Shown here piece after piece: positions 13,281 through 24,106 of a stretch of DNA of 64,000 bases. Source of the stretch: Phocoena phocoena (Eukaryota > Chordata > Mammalia > Artiodactyla > Phocoenidae); assembly GCF_963924675.1 (NCBI RefSeq), contig NC_089239.1:31209818-31273817 (forward strand), in the 5' to 3' direction. The translations under genes and the position numbers were made by a program. Below the pieces are notes generated by a model. The model was not told the origin of the DNA. It ran no database searches and was given only the letters and a program-made list of their open reading frames with translations. The first letter of the stretch is position 1. Each line of letters opens with the position of its first letter.

Positions 13281-13425
13281 ACAATGCTGTACGGTACACA
13301 CTCTTTGCCCCAGTTTATAGCTGAGAAACTGACTCAGAAGTGTTAAGATCATACACCTCCTAAGTGCAGTGCTAAATTCAAATAGAGTTCCCTCAAAGTC
13401 CATGCTGTTTCCACTACCCTATGCA
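13280..13425 (-). repeat. MIR-like remnant, antisense
   Basis: CCCCAGTTTATAGCTGAGAA followed by ACTGACTCAGAAGTGTTAAG and TCCTAAGTGCAGTGCTAAAT matches the reverse MIR core order (dividing line 'cccattttacagatgagaaactga'), strongly diverged. Confidence 0.55.
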
Positions 13426-13708
13426 CTCTAAAAACAAAATAAAATAGAATATTTAAAGAAGGCATACTTGAATTATCTGGGAATCAAATCCGGGCCCCTG
13501 TATTCCCTGAAAGTCCTATTTCCTGGTAACCCTACATATTGAAACTTCCAATTGTAGATGGATCTTATTCCTCTTTTCCCATTAAACTGAAAATATTTAG
13601 AAATGTTAAACGAATAAAAACCAAGTTAACTTCTCTTCCCAGCTACCTAATGATTTCAATCAGTATTATTGCTTAAAATTAAGAGGCTATGTTAAAAAAA
13701 ACTTTATA

Positions 13709-13943
13709 TTAGTAAAAGTCTTTCTAAATATACTTAGCAAGTATATTTGGCTGCTCATAAAGTCTCTGTGAAGACTTGACAAGTCATTTCCAATGCAAAA
13801 GGGTAAATCCTAACATTACCAACATTGTTATTGTGGAAACACTTTAAGATATTAGTCACTAGAATGATTTTCTAAATATATTTAGCAGGTTTAGTTGGCT
13901 ACATATGAAGTCTCTTATCAAACCTGACATGTTATTTCCAGTG
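13709..13943. repeat. Diverged local duplication, about 149-bp spacing
   Basis: Segment 13719-13796 (TTTCTAAATATACTTAGCAA, then TTTGGCTGC, AGTCTCT, CTTGACAAGTCATTTCCAATG) recurs at 13869-13943 (TTTCTAAATATATTTAGCAG, then GTTGGCTAC, AGTCTCT, CCTGACATGTTATTTCCAGTG). The order is conserved with several substitutions and small gaps. I do not recognise it as a known repeat family. Confidence 0.65.
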
Positions 13944-13944
13944 A

Positions 13945-16900
13945 CCTGAATAGGCTATCTCCCTGAGGAAGCAGAGTGGAATAAATTCTCAATACAGACT
14001 TGCCAAACAGAGAATAAAAGTAGTATCTAACATATACTCAACTTTGAAATTATGTATTTCTATTATCGTGTCCTCTGGACCACTGCCCCTGAAAAATAAC
14101 TGAGCTCCTATTTGAGCAACAAATGCCCTGCCAAGCTGGTTTGAAGTGATCAGGATAAAGAGCTCAATAAACGTTACGAGAATTCCACGGCAGCTGTCAC
14201 ACACGAAGGTCTGGCTTTTCTGAATGACGAGCACCTTCTCCTCTGCCTCCCCTCCACCCTCAGAGTAGCCAATTGTGACGTGACCTCTAGGTACATACCC
14301 ATTCCTTCTCTCCCTCTGCCCTAACACACTCTCATCATTCATTCACATAAAGTACAAATCACCAATGAATGTGCAAAACTTAACTTTTCTCAAGAAAATG
14401 CACTTAAAAAAAAAAGAATCAGCGCTTGGCATCAAATAATTAAATTCTAATGGAGACTACTTTGAAACATCAGCACGTATGAAAATTGTCCCTAAGGCAG
14501 ATTAGGAAGAATAATTCAAACCATTAAGGATAAATAATCCAGTTGCAGGGGGAAAAGTTTAAGATAACATAAACTGGTCCAATCTTATTAGTGTATCAGG
14601 TGATGATCTATGGAAATTAAACAAGGTAAATACTTGAACTTCAAACACTCATAATAGTCGTTTCCTTCTCTGTTCGAAATGTCTTTTCATGTCAAATTCC
14701 CATTACATTTGATACATGGTCTGCTCACTGGAAAAAAAAAAATGTGTTTAACACATAGGTTTACAAATTTGAATAACAAAATCAATATGGCGAAATATTA
14801 AAGGTAATGAAGAAATAACAGAGAACTGTGCCCAAGGGCTCCACGAGCATCAGACATGCACTGAATACATGCTTATGAGCTTCCGTTTCCCATTTTCCTT
14901 CTCAGTAAATGTATAAGACACATGAAGAGGTGCAGGCAGAAACCACAGAACACACGTGAAGATTCTTGTATCTGGTAGTAAGACCGTGGACACTCCACCT
15001 GGGAGAAGTAACCCCTGCTTTTCCTTTGTGAGGACAACCCAGCTGAATCTGTACCTGGTGTTTTATTGGTAGTGTGAAGAAATTTTAATCATCCATCTCC
15101 CTCTTATGCGTACCTTTTTTGCCATTCTCACAAGCTGGTGATCTGAAAATCAACACAGTAAGGTCATTATCTGTTATCAGATTATCTGTTATCAGAGTAG
15201 CCTGTGATCTGACAATAGTTGTCCCTCACTTTCCACACAGACACTGGAAGTCTCCACAAACACCAAATTGGTCTCACAAAAGTTATAGCTCAGTGAGAGG
15301 AAAAAATGAGCATGTTGGCTAAAGAAAGTCCTATTACAGTTAGGCATGAAGCAAGGGAGATGAATCCATTAGAAAGAAATCAAGTAAAATCAGAAAATTT
15401 TCTCTTTCCAACCTCACACAAAATACAGAGTAAAAGGAAAACCAACACCAATATTAAAAACATTTAAATTAAAAATGTTATATTTGCTTGATTTGGTATT
15501 GATTTTTCTTACACAGAAATCTACATAACTTGAATATCTTTCAAGGGTACTAGCTTTCCCAAGTTTTCCCCTTCTGTTACTACATCTACTTTTGACACAA
15601 CAAAATTAGTAAGTTTAAATTCTCATGTTCTACAAATGTTTCAGGTAAGAACTCTCTCTCCAGAGTAAACTTGAAATCTTTTGAACAGTCAAAAGGTCTT
15701 ACATAATAACATTCATATAACTTAAAATTTAATCCTTCAATAACATTAATCTTTCACATGAGTATACAAGGAAGGCACTAAGTTTGCAAGCATGAGAAAA
15801 AAGTGAGAAATCTGTGGGAAAAAGAAAACAAAATTAGAAACCATATTGATACAATGTTACAAACCAAACACAGGCTACTCAAAATCCATTCTCCTTTTCT
15901 TCCTTATAAAGGGAGCTCCAATCTTGTTCGAAGTTGCCTGTGCTTTATTTCTCAGCTTCTCTTGCAGCTAGGGATGGCCAAAAGACAGTTCTGTCCAATA
16001 AGAATAAGTGCAAATCTACTACAGATTTCAAGAAAGCCTGTGCTTTCCTGTCAAGGCACCAGATTCCTGTCTCCTAATTCCTCCTTCCTTGAAATCAGAC
16101 ATAATGCTGTAGAGGAATTAGTCTTGTTGCAACTTTGGGGGAGAATATGTGGGAGAGTCTGGGACATTGATAGCCAAATAGAGTTTCACATGGCACCAGC
16201 CCTTAACTCCACTGGCACGAAAAATAAACTCAAATTTGCTTAAGACACCGAAGTTAGATTCTTGGTACATACAACCAAATCCCATTTCAAATGCTATTCT
16301 TGAAGTAGTTGGTGAGACCACCAGAGGCTGAAATAAAATTCTTTAATGGTGGGGTCATAGCTATAAAAAACAAAAACACCTCCCAAGCATCAAAGAACAG
16401 AAGTATAGGAGAAGCCTTGGGGGAAAGGAGGCAAAAGAGAGAAGAATAAACATAAATTTTAAAAACGTGCAGAAGTGACTGCATAGCAGAGGTGGTAAAT
16501 AATGGTCACAAGAAGGGCAATGGAGGAATGCAGTAATTCTTGTTTTCATTATAGCTGAGTCATTAAAATGAAGTTATGTATAGTACACTTTAATCAACGC
16601 GATAACTTTGAGTTTTTATACTTAAAACTGCTAACTTTTTGGGAGTCCAGAAAATTCACTTATGAAGATAACCTTATTTCTTTAGAACATTGAATAAATG
16701 GCAAGTGCCTTTAAAAATAAAATCGCTAACACATAATACAATATTCCCTTCTGTTTCCCTCGAAGCTCTGGGCTCTCCAGCCAAAGGGGTCTGCTCCCAG
16801 TTGCCCAAAAACTCCCTGACCGCAGTGGCATTACTAGCCTCTGTACTCTGCTCTCACACTCCAATATCTGAAATACCCCTCCCTCCCTCCCTTCCGTAAC

Positions 16901-19030
16901 CAGCATCTACCCGTTTTTCACAGCTGACTCAACATCACCCCACCTTTCCCATGACTGCCCATGCATACCCCAGAAGCCTAGCCAACGACTTCTGGTAAAG
17001 CGGCATACTCTTACCAAAAAAATCCCTTATACTGTCTGCGTTTAACTCATTTCTGGTATTTTTAATGAGTAAGTTTCTTGATTCCTGTCATAGACAGGAA
17101 TCACTCACTCTACATTTTTCTGTATCACTCACTGCATTGTAATTTCCTGCTTAGAACTGAAGCTGCCGCTAGTGAGAATTAATTAAAATGCCCCTGAATC
17201 GAAGTAGATTTAACTATGAGAATCTGGAGTGAAAAGTACATAAACCTTGTTCTAATGGGTAAAATGGAGGTAGGGGTGTCCACAGGGCCTCCTTCTTGAG
17301 TCCTTCAATTTCCCTTCCAGGCTGTCACTCAGGCAACAGGTGACTGAGGAAGGAAGCCCTTTGGAAAAGAACAGCTCTCCAGTCCAATCCCTTACCATAA
17401 GCCCTGGGGATTGCATGAACTTCAGATCCCAGAATTTTCAAGAAACCCAGTCCATATACATTTTAATTCTCTCCCAACCCCCAGCAAGGTCTATGGCAGC
17501 ATCTCATAAATACATCACTATTTCTTCAATGAAGTTTAGATATATTCAAACTTAGAGGATAAATAAAGACTATAAATAGCTTTATGTCAGATCAGATCAA
17601 GGTATAGCACCAAACAATTTACGAAAATGAGGTTTGGGGTTTCAGAATTGCAGAAAAGGAATCATCAGGAATCCCTTCTAACATCTGAAAGCTACTAGGG
17701 TGCTATCAGTACCAGGAAAGGGTAAGAATCCACCGGCAAAAGGTATTTCAATTTAAGGCGCCCATTTGAGTCTATGATGGATGCCCAATAAAGAGAATTA
17801 AATCAACACAACTTCTTCTCTCTCCAACAGTTAAACTAGGAACTGAAAAAACAGTAAATCAGTTGAGGGCTGGAAGCACCTGAAAGATCTGCCTGAGTAA
17901 ATTTCAGAAGAAACGATTATACTGACAGATCTAAACTATGTACAGTAAACTTTAGCGTTACATTATAAATCAAATGAACTATTACCTCTTATTGTTTAAA
18001 GTTCTCTGCTACGCGAATATTTCTAATGTGAAAAATTAATGATACCGTAATTCACAACTTGTACAAATGGGAAGTGACAAATATGTGTTTTGCAACAAAA
18101 AGTAGGCCTGTGTAGTACTTAGAGAATGCTTTTATCCGCCAGGAATGATGTAACAGGTGAAAGGGGGGGGACAAGGTAATGTTTAGACGTTGGAGGAAGT
18201 ATCATGCCTCTGCAACTAAAGTCTGTTCTTTCCAAATCCAATTAATCCTGAGAGGTCACTTGACATAGTAAGATCACAATGTTTCACAGAAGTTATATTA
18301 GTGCAACTTAGAAAAACTGTTCAATTATCGTCAGGAGGCCTGCTTAGGCCTCCAGTTCTGCAGCCATTCTTACAACAGTACTATGGATTAGGCCAGTTAT
18401 GATCCATCTTTAATCAGAGGGCACCATATGGTGAACCCTGGAAGAAAGTCCGGGTTTCTTTCAGATTGTTCCATTGTGGGGAATGTGGCCGAAATAAAAG
18501 TAATGAGGGGGTCCTCGCTGTACAGCAATACTTCTCTCTGCCCCCTTGCACACTGCTACAGCTTACAGGAAGGAGGAAGGCAGTATGGACAGTGGGTCTT
18601 TAGCAACGCCCAAAGGCTCAAACCCATTACCACGCTTTTCTAAAATACATGCTGCAAAAGTTTTTCAAAAAGAAAAAAGCTCTATTCTTGCTCCTGGTTG
18701 AGTCACTTGAGTCTTAGATTCGTCATCTTTAATAAAATATAATAACATCCATCTCCGGGGGATGTAGTGAAAAACAAAATGAAATTAACTTACAGATACT
18801 CAGGACATTACAGTTATAACCTAATTATGTCAGACTCGGAGCCTCTAACATGAATTGATGCAGAGTGAGGTAAAGAGAGGAAGAGGGTTCAAAGGTTTCC
18901 ATTTTCACAAACATTTCACATGTCCCTAATACTGAACTTCGTTTCTAAAGACTGATGGTTGGTTACTGCGAAAAAGTATGGGTATCTGAAGTACATCAGA
19001 GAAATATCATGAAGCAAGAAGCAGCACCGA
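13945..19030. other. Intronic stretch without genes
   Basis: No exon or intact element is visible. A degraded interspersed repeat probably lies at about 15890-16310 (TCTCTTGCAGCTAGGGATGG, a motif common in old mammalian repeats). The 146-codon open frame at 15803-16243 overlaps it and is not a gene. A tandem GATA-motif pair sits at 15166-15195. Confidence 0.5.
15166..15195. promoter_or_regulatory. Tandem 15-bp duplication with four GATA motifs
   Basis: ATTATCTGTTATCAG occurs twice without a gap (15166-15180 and 15181-15195). Each copy has TTATCT and TTATCA, so on the minus strand (the VEGFC sense strand) there are four GATA cores (AGATAA and TGATAA) in 30 bp. A GATA-factor binding role is inference; the motifs are seen. 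Confidence 0.6.
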
Positions 19031-19237
19031 GGGCTTCCCTGGTGGCGCAGTGGTTGAGAGTCCGCCTGCCGATGCAGGGGACGCGGGATCGTGCCCCGGT
19101 CCGGGAGGATCCCACATGCCGCGGAGCGGCTGGGCCCGTGAGCCATGGCCGCTGAGCCTGCGCGTCCGGAGCCTGTGCTCCGCAACGGGAGGGGCCACAG
19201 CAGTGAGAGGCCCGCGTACCGCAAAAAAAAAAAAAAA
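19031..19237 (+). mobile_element. CHR-type SINE, full length
   Basis: It begins GGGCTTCCCTGGTGGCGCAG, contains a box-B-like tract and ends in GCGTACCGC plus 15 A. AAGAAGCAGCACC flanks both sides as a target-site duplication (19018-19028 region and after the poly(A)). The clean duplication suggests a fairly young insertion. Confidence 0.95.
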
Positions 19238-19639
19238 GAAGCAGCACCAAGCAGGCTGCAAGTAAATGATTAAAAATTACAGCCACATTTATGGCCTATT
19301 TTATTTGAATAAAATTTACCTTCTCATTTCTAACGCAGGGTAATAGGATATGCACACTGGTAATTTTCCTTTCAGGATTGTAATAATACTTGTCAAGAGC
19401 TCACACAGTTCTTGAAAGTTTAAGTCCTATTGATGCTAGACAGTTATTTTCCTTTTATGGGATGTAAATTTGTAAAGCTTATTTTACTTCTCCAAAGAGT
19501 CTTAGGTCTAGTGAAATCTTAAGTGACTTACGGAATAATGCCTTCAGCTTCCAGCATACATCAATGAAAACCAGCCTCTTCTATTCTCTGAAGTGCCCTA
19601 GTCCTACAAGTAGGACCAACGTTTTCCTATGGTTAAAAT

Positions 19640-20400
19640 ACTGATGCCAAGGTTAATGTCTCCCACTCCCTCACTTTTCATATTAATCAGTCACCAGATC
19701 TATGGGTTCTTCCTCTGTAACATCTCCTTCTTCTGTCTCCACTGTCCTCACTCTGCTCTATTTGTCACTTCCCTTCTAGACTATTACTGCTGCCTCTCAA
19801 CTAGATCAGGCCCCCAGCAGAAGTCTGTCGGACCTCTAATCAATCCCATAAATGATTTCCAATAGCCTTCTTACTACCTATGTCTTTCAGGTGCTTAAAT
19901 CATGAATAACCCTCCAAGACTCACAGCAAGACTCAGAGCATTCAAATTCCTTAAACTGATTCAGGCCATATACACTGTGATCTCCATCCACCTTGAAAGC
20001 TTATTCTTATTTAAGAGTCTTCACTGTTACTCTATATAACCCCTCGGCTGCCATCAAACACTTCTACTTGCGCTCTCACTTCCTCACTCCATCCAAGACC
20101 TGAAAGGGATGTCTGATGTAGTCATCTGCTGGAAATTCCTATCCAAGTTACAGCTCAAGTTCTGCCCTAAGTCAAGGCACCCAGACCAACTAGGCCACAT
20201 GGATGACTCTCTTGCCCAAACCTGAGGACACAGACAATGCTTTGGTACTCTTCTTCCAATAACTCACAGTATTTTTGTGCTTCAGGCTTTATTTTTCCTA
20301 CCTGAGTTGCAAGCTCCTTGAAGAGAGGAAAATGGCTTCTGTCTTTTAAGATGCCCCATCCCTAACAGATTACCCTGCAAACACAAAAACTATGTAATGA
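19640..20400 (+). repeat. L2-like LINE 3' remnant
   Basis: The order of blocks fits an L2 3' end: TCACTTCCTCACTCCATCCA, CAGCTCAAGTTCTGCCC, and CCTGAGTTGCAAGCTCCTTG followed by GAGAGGAAAATGGCTTCTGT. Strongly diverged; edges uncertain. Confidence 0.6.
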
Positions 20401-20449
20401 ATATGATAAAACCAATGAAATTAGTCATTGTTACACACCAGAGATACTG

Positions 20450-20625
20450 AGTGTAAGACTGTCACTGTACATGAGAATGACTTAGGATGCTAGTTAAAAA
20501 TGTATGTTCCTAGACCCAAGTCCAGGGACTGCTTGTTCTCAGGTAAGGAAAAAATAAAAAATTAAAGACCCGTAGGGAGTTCAGATGCAGTTAGCACAAA
20601 GATGGTAGTTTGAGAAACACCGCCA
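20450..20625. repeat. MER5-like hAT-Charlie remnant
   Basis: CATGAGAATGACTTAGGATG, CCTAGACCCAAGTCC and the end block TGGTAGTTTGAGAAACACC resemble the short nonautonomous MER5 transposon. A short foreign-looking segment with an A-rich tail (20533-20560) interrupts it. Confidence 0.55.
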
Positions 20626-20941
20626 CTGATTACTTTGAAACAGTAAATAAAAAAATAAAACAAATACAAAAGTGTGCAGAATTATAAATGATGAGAAAGA
20701 AAATAAGGCATGTTACAAAATAGTTGCCATCATTAGGAAGTTTTTTTTGTGACAGTCACCATAAACCATATGCACTTTTACTATGTTAACTGAAAATAGC
20801 TATTCTCATTAAAGCAACTAGTGTTAATACTAAGCTAATCAGTTTTTTTGCACTTAAACTATAAATTTAGGGATATTTAAAGTTATTTATGTAATACAGA
20901 AAATTAGATAGTTACATTTGTCTATGTAATAATATTTGATC

Positions 20942-21134
20942 TTTTTTTTTTTTTCTTGCGGTACACGGGCCTCCCACTGTTGCGGCACACAGGCTCCGGA
21001 CGCACAGGCTCAGCGGCCATGGCTCACGGGCCCAGGCGCTCCGCAGCCTGTGGGATCTTCCCAGACCGGGGCACGAACCCGTGTCCCCTGCATCGGCAGG
21101 CGGACTCTCAACCACTGCGCCACCAGGGAAGCCC
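20942..21134 (-). mobile_element. CHR-type SINE, antisense on plus strand, internal deletion
   Basis: Poly(T), then TTGCGGTACACGGGCCTCCC and ending CACCAGGGAAGCCC. About 15 bp near the 3' part (the usual GGCCTCTCCCGTTGCGG block) are missing. TGATCTTTTT flanks both sides as the target-site duplication. The element has the same orientation as VEGFC. Confidence 0.95.
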
Positions 21135-23640
21135 TGATCTTTTTGATCATTCACTTAACTGACACAAGATTGTAAATCTTTAAGCTTTCTTTTGTTGAGT
21201 TCAATCTTTATTAACAAAGGCATTTGCAATGTAAGATATGCTCTCCTTGCATTTATTACTCTAACAACCTGTAAGGATCTAGATATTTAAACTCCCAGTC
21301 CAACCCACCTTTTGGAATAAAAGCATATTTCATGATATGAAGTAATGAAGTAACTCCTCCTTTTGTTAATCATAAACCAACCTTTCTCTTAAAACCACAC
21401 TCAACTCCAACCAACCACGGTGAACTGGTTGTTCTCAGGTAAGGAAAAAAAAAAAACTATCTAATCTCACATTGGCAAACGATTATAGTCAGTAATCTAG
21501 TGCTTTTTCTAGGTTTTGCAGGTTTCTTTAGTTTGATGATAATTTTAAATATTTCCTCTTTTATCCCCATATCATGTGTGGTTAATTTTAATTATATAAT
21601 TAGGCAATACTTTGCTTGCCTTACTTTTCTGATGTTGACTTGCTTGCACTAACATCCTTGGGAAAAACACTTCAGAAGTTTTTAGTAAGTCTACAACCAT
21701 GAATAATTAGAAAGAGGAACCTAATAACAGTAAATATAGGTCTAGAAACAAGGAGATCTGGCTTCCATTTGTGATTTTACCTCCAATTTTCTGTATGGCT
21801 TTGGGGATGAGGTGAAGAAGGGTATGGCTAACATTGGTTCACACCCTGTGAGCTGTTTTCTATTTTATTTTAATATTAAAAAAACACTTCTGAAGCGTAA
21901 ATTACCAAGAATCTGCATTTATTGGGGACTATGTATATCTAGCATCTTCTATTAACCTTCCTCTAATCTCTTCTTGGGGTTTATGTAAAGCACAGAAAAT
22001 TAACAATCAGCTCCCGTCCAGGGCTTACGTCCAAATGAGGGACTAGTCTTGTCCACTAGGGAGAGACATGGAGTCTTTGGACCACGTGTCTTGGACTCTT
22101 CCTGGCAAGGACACAGCAGTTCGCCACAGGCATTAATGACACATGCCCTCTCAGGCTGCTACTCAACCACTGGGGAACACTTCGGTGCGGGAGTAACACT
22201 GCCTTGTGGTCTGTGGAACTCAGAGCCTTAGAACGAGGTGCCGTCATGTGTGGAAAAGCGTCCATACCGCATACAGAGTTATCAACCCATACTCACCATA
22301 CAGAATATATAAGAGACGGTCAAATATGAAAAGCCAACAAGAATGCACAAAGATTCTCATGGCAAAGGGAAGCTCTCATTACATCACCAATGAAGACAAT
22401 TTTGAAAACTAAAAACACATTAACTTTTATCCTCTAGCCACACAGATGTAAACACAGGCACACACGGGCCTATCCATCCATTCAGGATCCACCCAGCAGG
22501 CAGCAACTCTCACACAGGCTCTAGGCTTATCAGGACAGGCTGCTCATTCCACCTCCTATTTCACGCTTTCTTGCCGTAAACCAAAGTGAGTTAACATAGG
22601 CAATAGGGAGGAGTTGCCTTCCTAAGTCATACTTGGAATAAATCATTGGAGGAAACAAAGTGAATGGATACCATGAAATCCAAGGCATTTAAATTACAGG
22701 AAGTGTTAGTGGGTCTAAGGTTACATTTTTGTGGCATTTGAGGATAGGAAGACTTTCTCAGGGCAATAATTACACCAATGTAAATATCTGTGTTGAAAAT
22801 TATTTCACAATGCACATAGAGCGCTCTTTTCTGAACTTTAATGTATATGTTTCTACTCCATAGTTTTTCCCGCCCTTGATCCCACAATTGAAATTCCAAT
22901 ATTTCAATTTTTTCCCAAAACTTAAACACGAAAGTATTTTGGTTTTTCAAAACTCAGTCTTACAGCGTATTTCAAAATAAAACCGGGAAGGCAATTTAAT
23001 TTGCACACGTTCGATAGATGCTAATCAATAAAGTCCACTCAAGGGTGGCAACTGCACACCCCTGGCCCTTCACTTGCCGTCAGGTGAAATAAAGTGCTGC
23101 AATCTAGTTCCAGCCAGGGGTACTGCCAGTGTGTGAACCGACACTTCCAGTCTTCTGTGGAATATAAAACTTCTTCAGGAATTTAAGAACTCCTCTAAGC
23201 ATACTCTCCATCCTTAGGTCAGTTCTGAACTTTTAAGGTAAATAGATACTCTTTCAGGAGATCAAGGGAGAAGCGGGAACCAACACGATACGACACTTGA
23301 AAATCCCAAAGTCTCAACAGTCTCCTGGCAACATTTTTTAGGCAAAGAGTTAAACATCGCATTTAAAAAACCAACAAGGAAATCCACCTTACTTTTCAGT
23401 ACCTGACGACCAAATTTCAGAAACGCAGCGTTTACTAAGTTGAAAAGCCATGCGTGATGGTGATGGGAGATCCTGTTGCATCTCCAGCTCGACCAACTGC
23501 TCCGAGTGAATCTGCAGTCTGAGGCCCTCAAGCCCGGTTACTAAATGCCACATCGGAGGAATTCTCCAGGAAAGCAAGCCTCGGAGGACTGCTCACCTAA
23601 GCCCGGGAGCCGCTGGAGTCCCGCTAACCTGCCAGGTTAG
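21135..23640. other. Intron between last SINE and CpG island, no gene
   Basis: I see no exon and no clear repeat family. A 22-bp sequence with a poly(A)-like tail at 21429-21450 is shared with 20533-20554. The 107-codon minus frame at 22627-22950 shows no recognisable protein. Confidence 0.5.
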
Positions 23641-23950
23641 AGCAGAGCCCTCCCGACGGCTTGAACTCGGGCTCTCCCCGCGCCGGGTTCCAGGCGCGCT
23701 CGGCGCACCGGCGGGGGCCGCCCTACGGCGGCTGCACGATCGCTGTCACCAGCCACCTTCCGGACCCTTCGCTCGCCTAACTTGCTGTCCTATTTTCTAT
23801 GAAAACCTTCCTCCCAGAAACCCTACCTTCAGCGCTGTAACTGTGGGGCCCAGGCACACAAGGTGAAACACAAACCCGCCCTCTGCTCCCGTTCCGAGTC
23901 CTCAGCGACCCGAAGCCCCCGCGGCTCGACCCCGCAGCGCGCGGGCGCGC

Positions 23951-23957
23951 ACCCACC
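23951..23957 (-). promoter_or_regulatory. VEGFC: Splice donor of VEGFC exon 1
   Basis: Read on the minus strand, the exon ends in ...GCCAAG and the intron begins GTGGGT at 23956-23951. This matches the donor consensus and falls exactly where the VEGFC exon 1 protein similarity stops. Translation beyond it runs into arginine- and serine-rich sequence with no VEGFC likeness. Confidence 0.88.
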
Positions 23958-24106
23958 TTGGCTTCGCCCGCGTCCGGCTCCGCGTCCGAGAAGCCGAGTC
24001 CCGACTCGAAGGCGGCGGCGGCGGCGGCGGCGGGCGCCCGGCGCGGACCCGGGAGCAGCGCGGCGGCGAACAGGGAACACGCCAGAGAGAAGCCCAGCAA
24101 GTGCAT
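23957..24106 (-). CDS. VEGFC: VEGFC exon 1, coding part (signal peptide and start of N-terminal propeptide)
   Basis: VEGF-C is a secreted growth factor that activates VEGFR-3 (FLT4) and VEGFR-2 and drives lymphatic vessel growth. This exon gives the first 50 residues. The protein starts MHLLGFSLACSLFAAALLPG, a hydrophobic signal peptide, followed by a Pro/Arg stretch, a run of seven alanines (residues 26-32) and the acidic segment FESGLGFSDAEPDAGEAK, which I recognise as the VEGFC N-terminus. The cysteine-knot VEGF domain and BR3P/silk-like C-terminal repeats lie in later exons outside the window. The reading frame ends at AAG followed by GTGGGT, a good splice donor, so the intron is phase 0. 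The start is the only ATG that gives the conserved N-terminus. Compared with the human protein as I recall it, the signal peptide is about one residue shorter and the alanine run longer. Identity is confident; the rest of the gene is inferred to lie to the left. Confidence 0.95.

Larger units (their letters stand above)
1..23956 (-). other. VEGFC: VEGFC intron 1 (5' part; exon 2 not in window)
   Basis: Everything left of the exon 1 donor is transcribed intron if VEGFC has its usual structure. I looked on the minus strand for exon 2 (human-like residues after GEA..AYASKDLEEQ) and did not find it in any listed or visible frame, so intron 1 is longer than 23.9 kb here. The intron holds a young L1, three SINEs, several MIR/L2 remnants and an old HAL1/L1M element, all described separately. 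Confidence 0.8.

Noticed and set aside
15803..16243. 146-codon plus frame in intron 1
   Set aside because: It coincides with a probable degraded repeat (15890-16310) and shows no recognisable protein.
19031..19237. tRNA gene suggested by box A and box B-like motifs
   Set aside because: The motifs belong to a tRNA-derived SINE. No cloverleaf with a proper acceptor stem is present, and a poly(A) tail follows.
18996..19286. Recurring open frames such as ...GSGRAGSAAMAHGPSRSAACG...
   Set aside because: The same peptides occur at every CHR SINE on either strand. They are translations of the SINE body, not a gene family.
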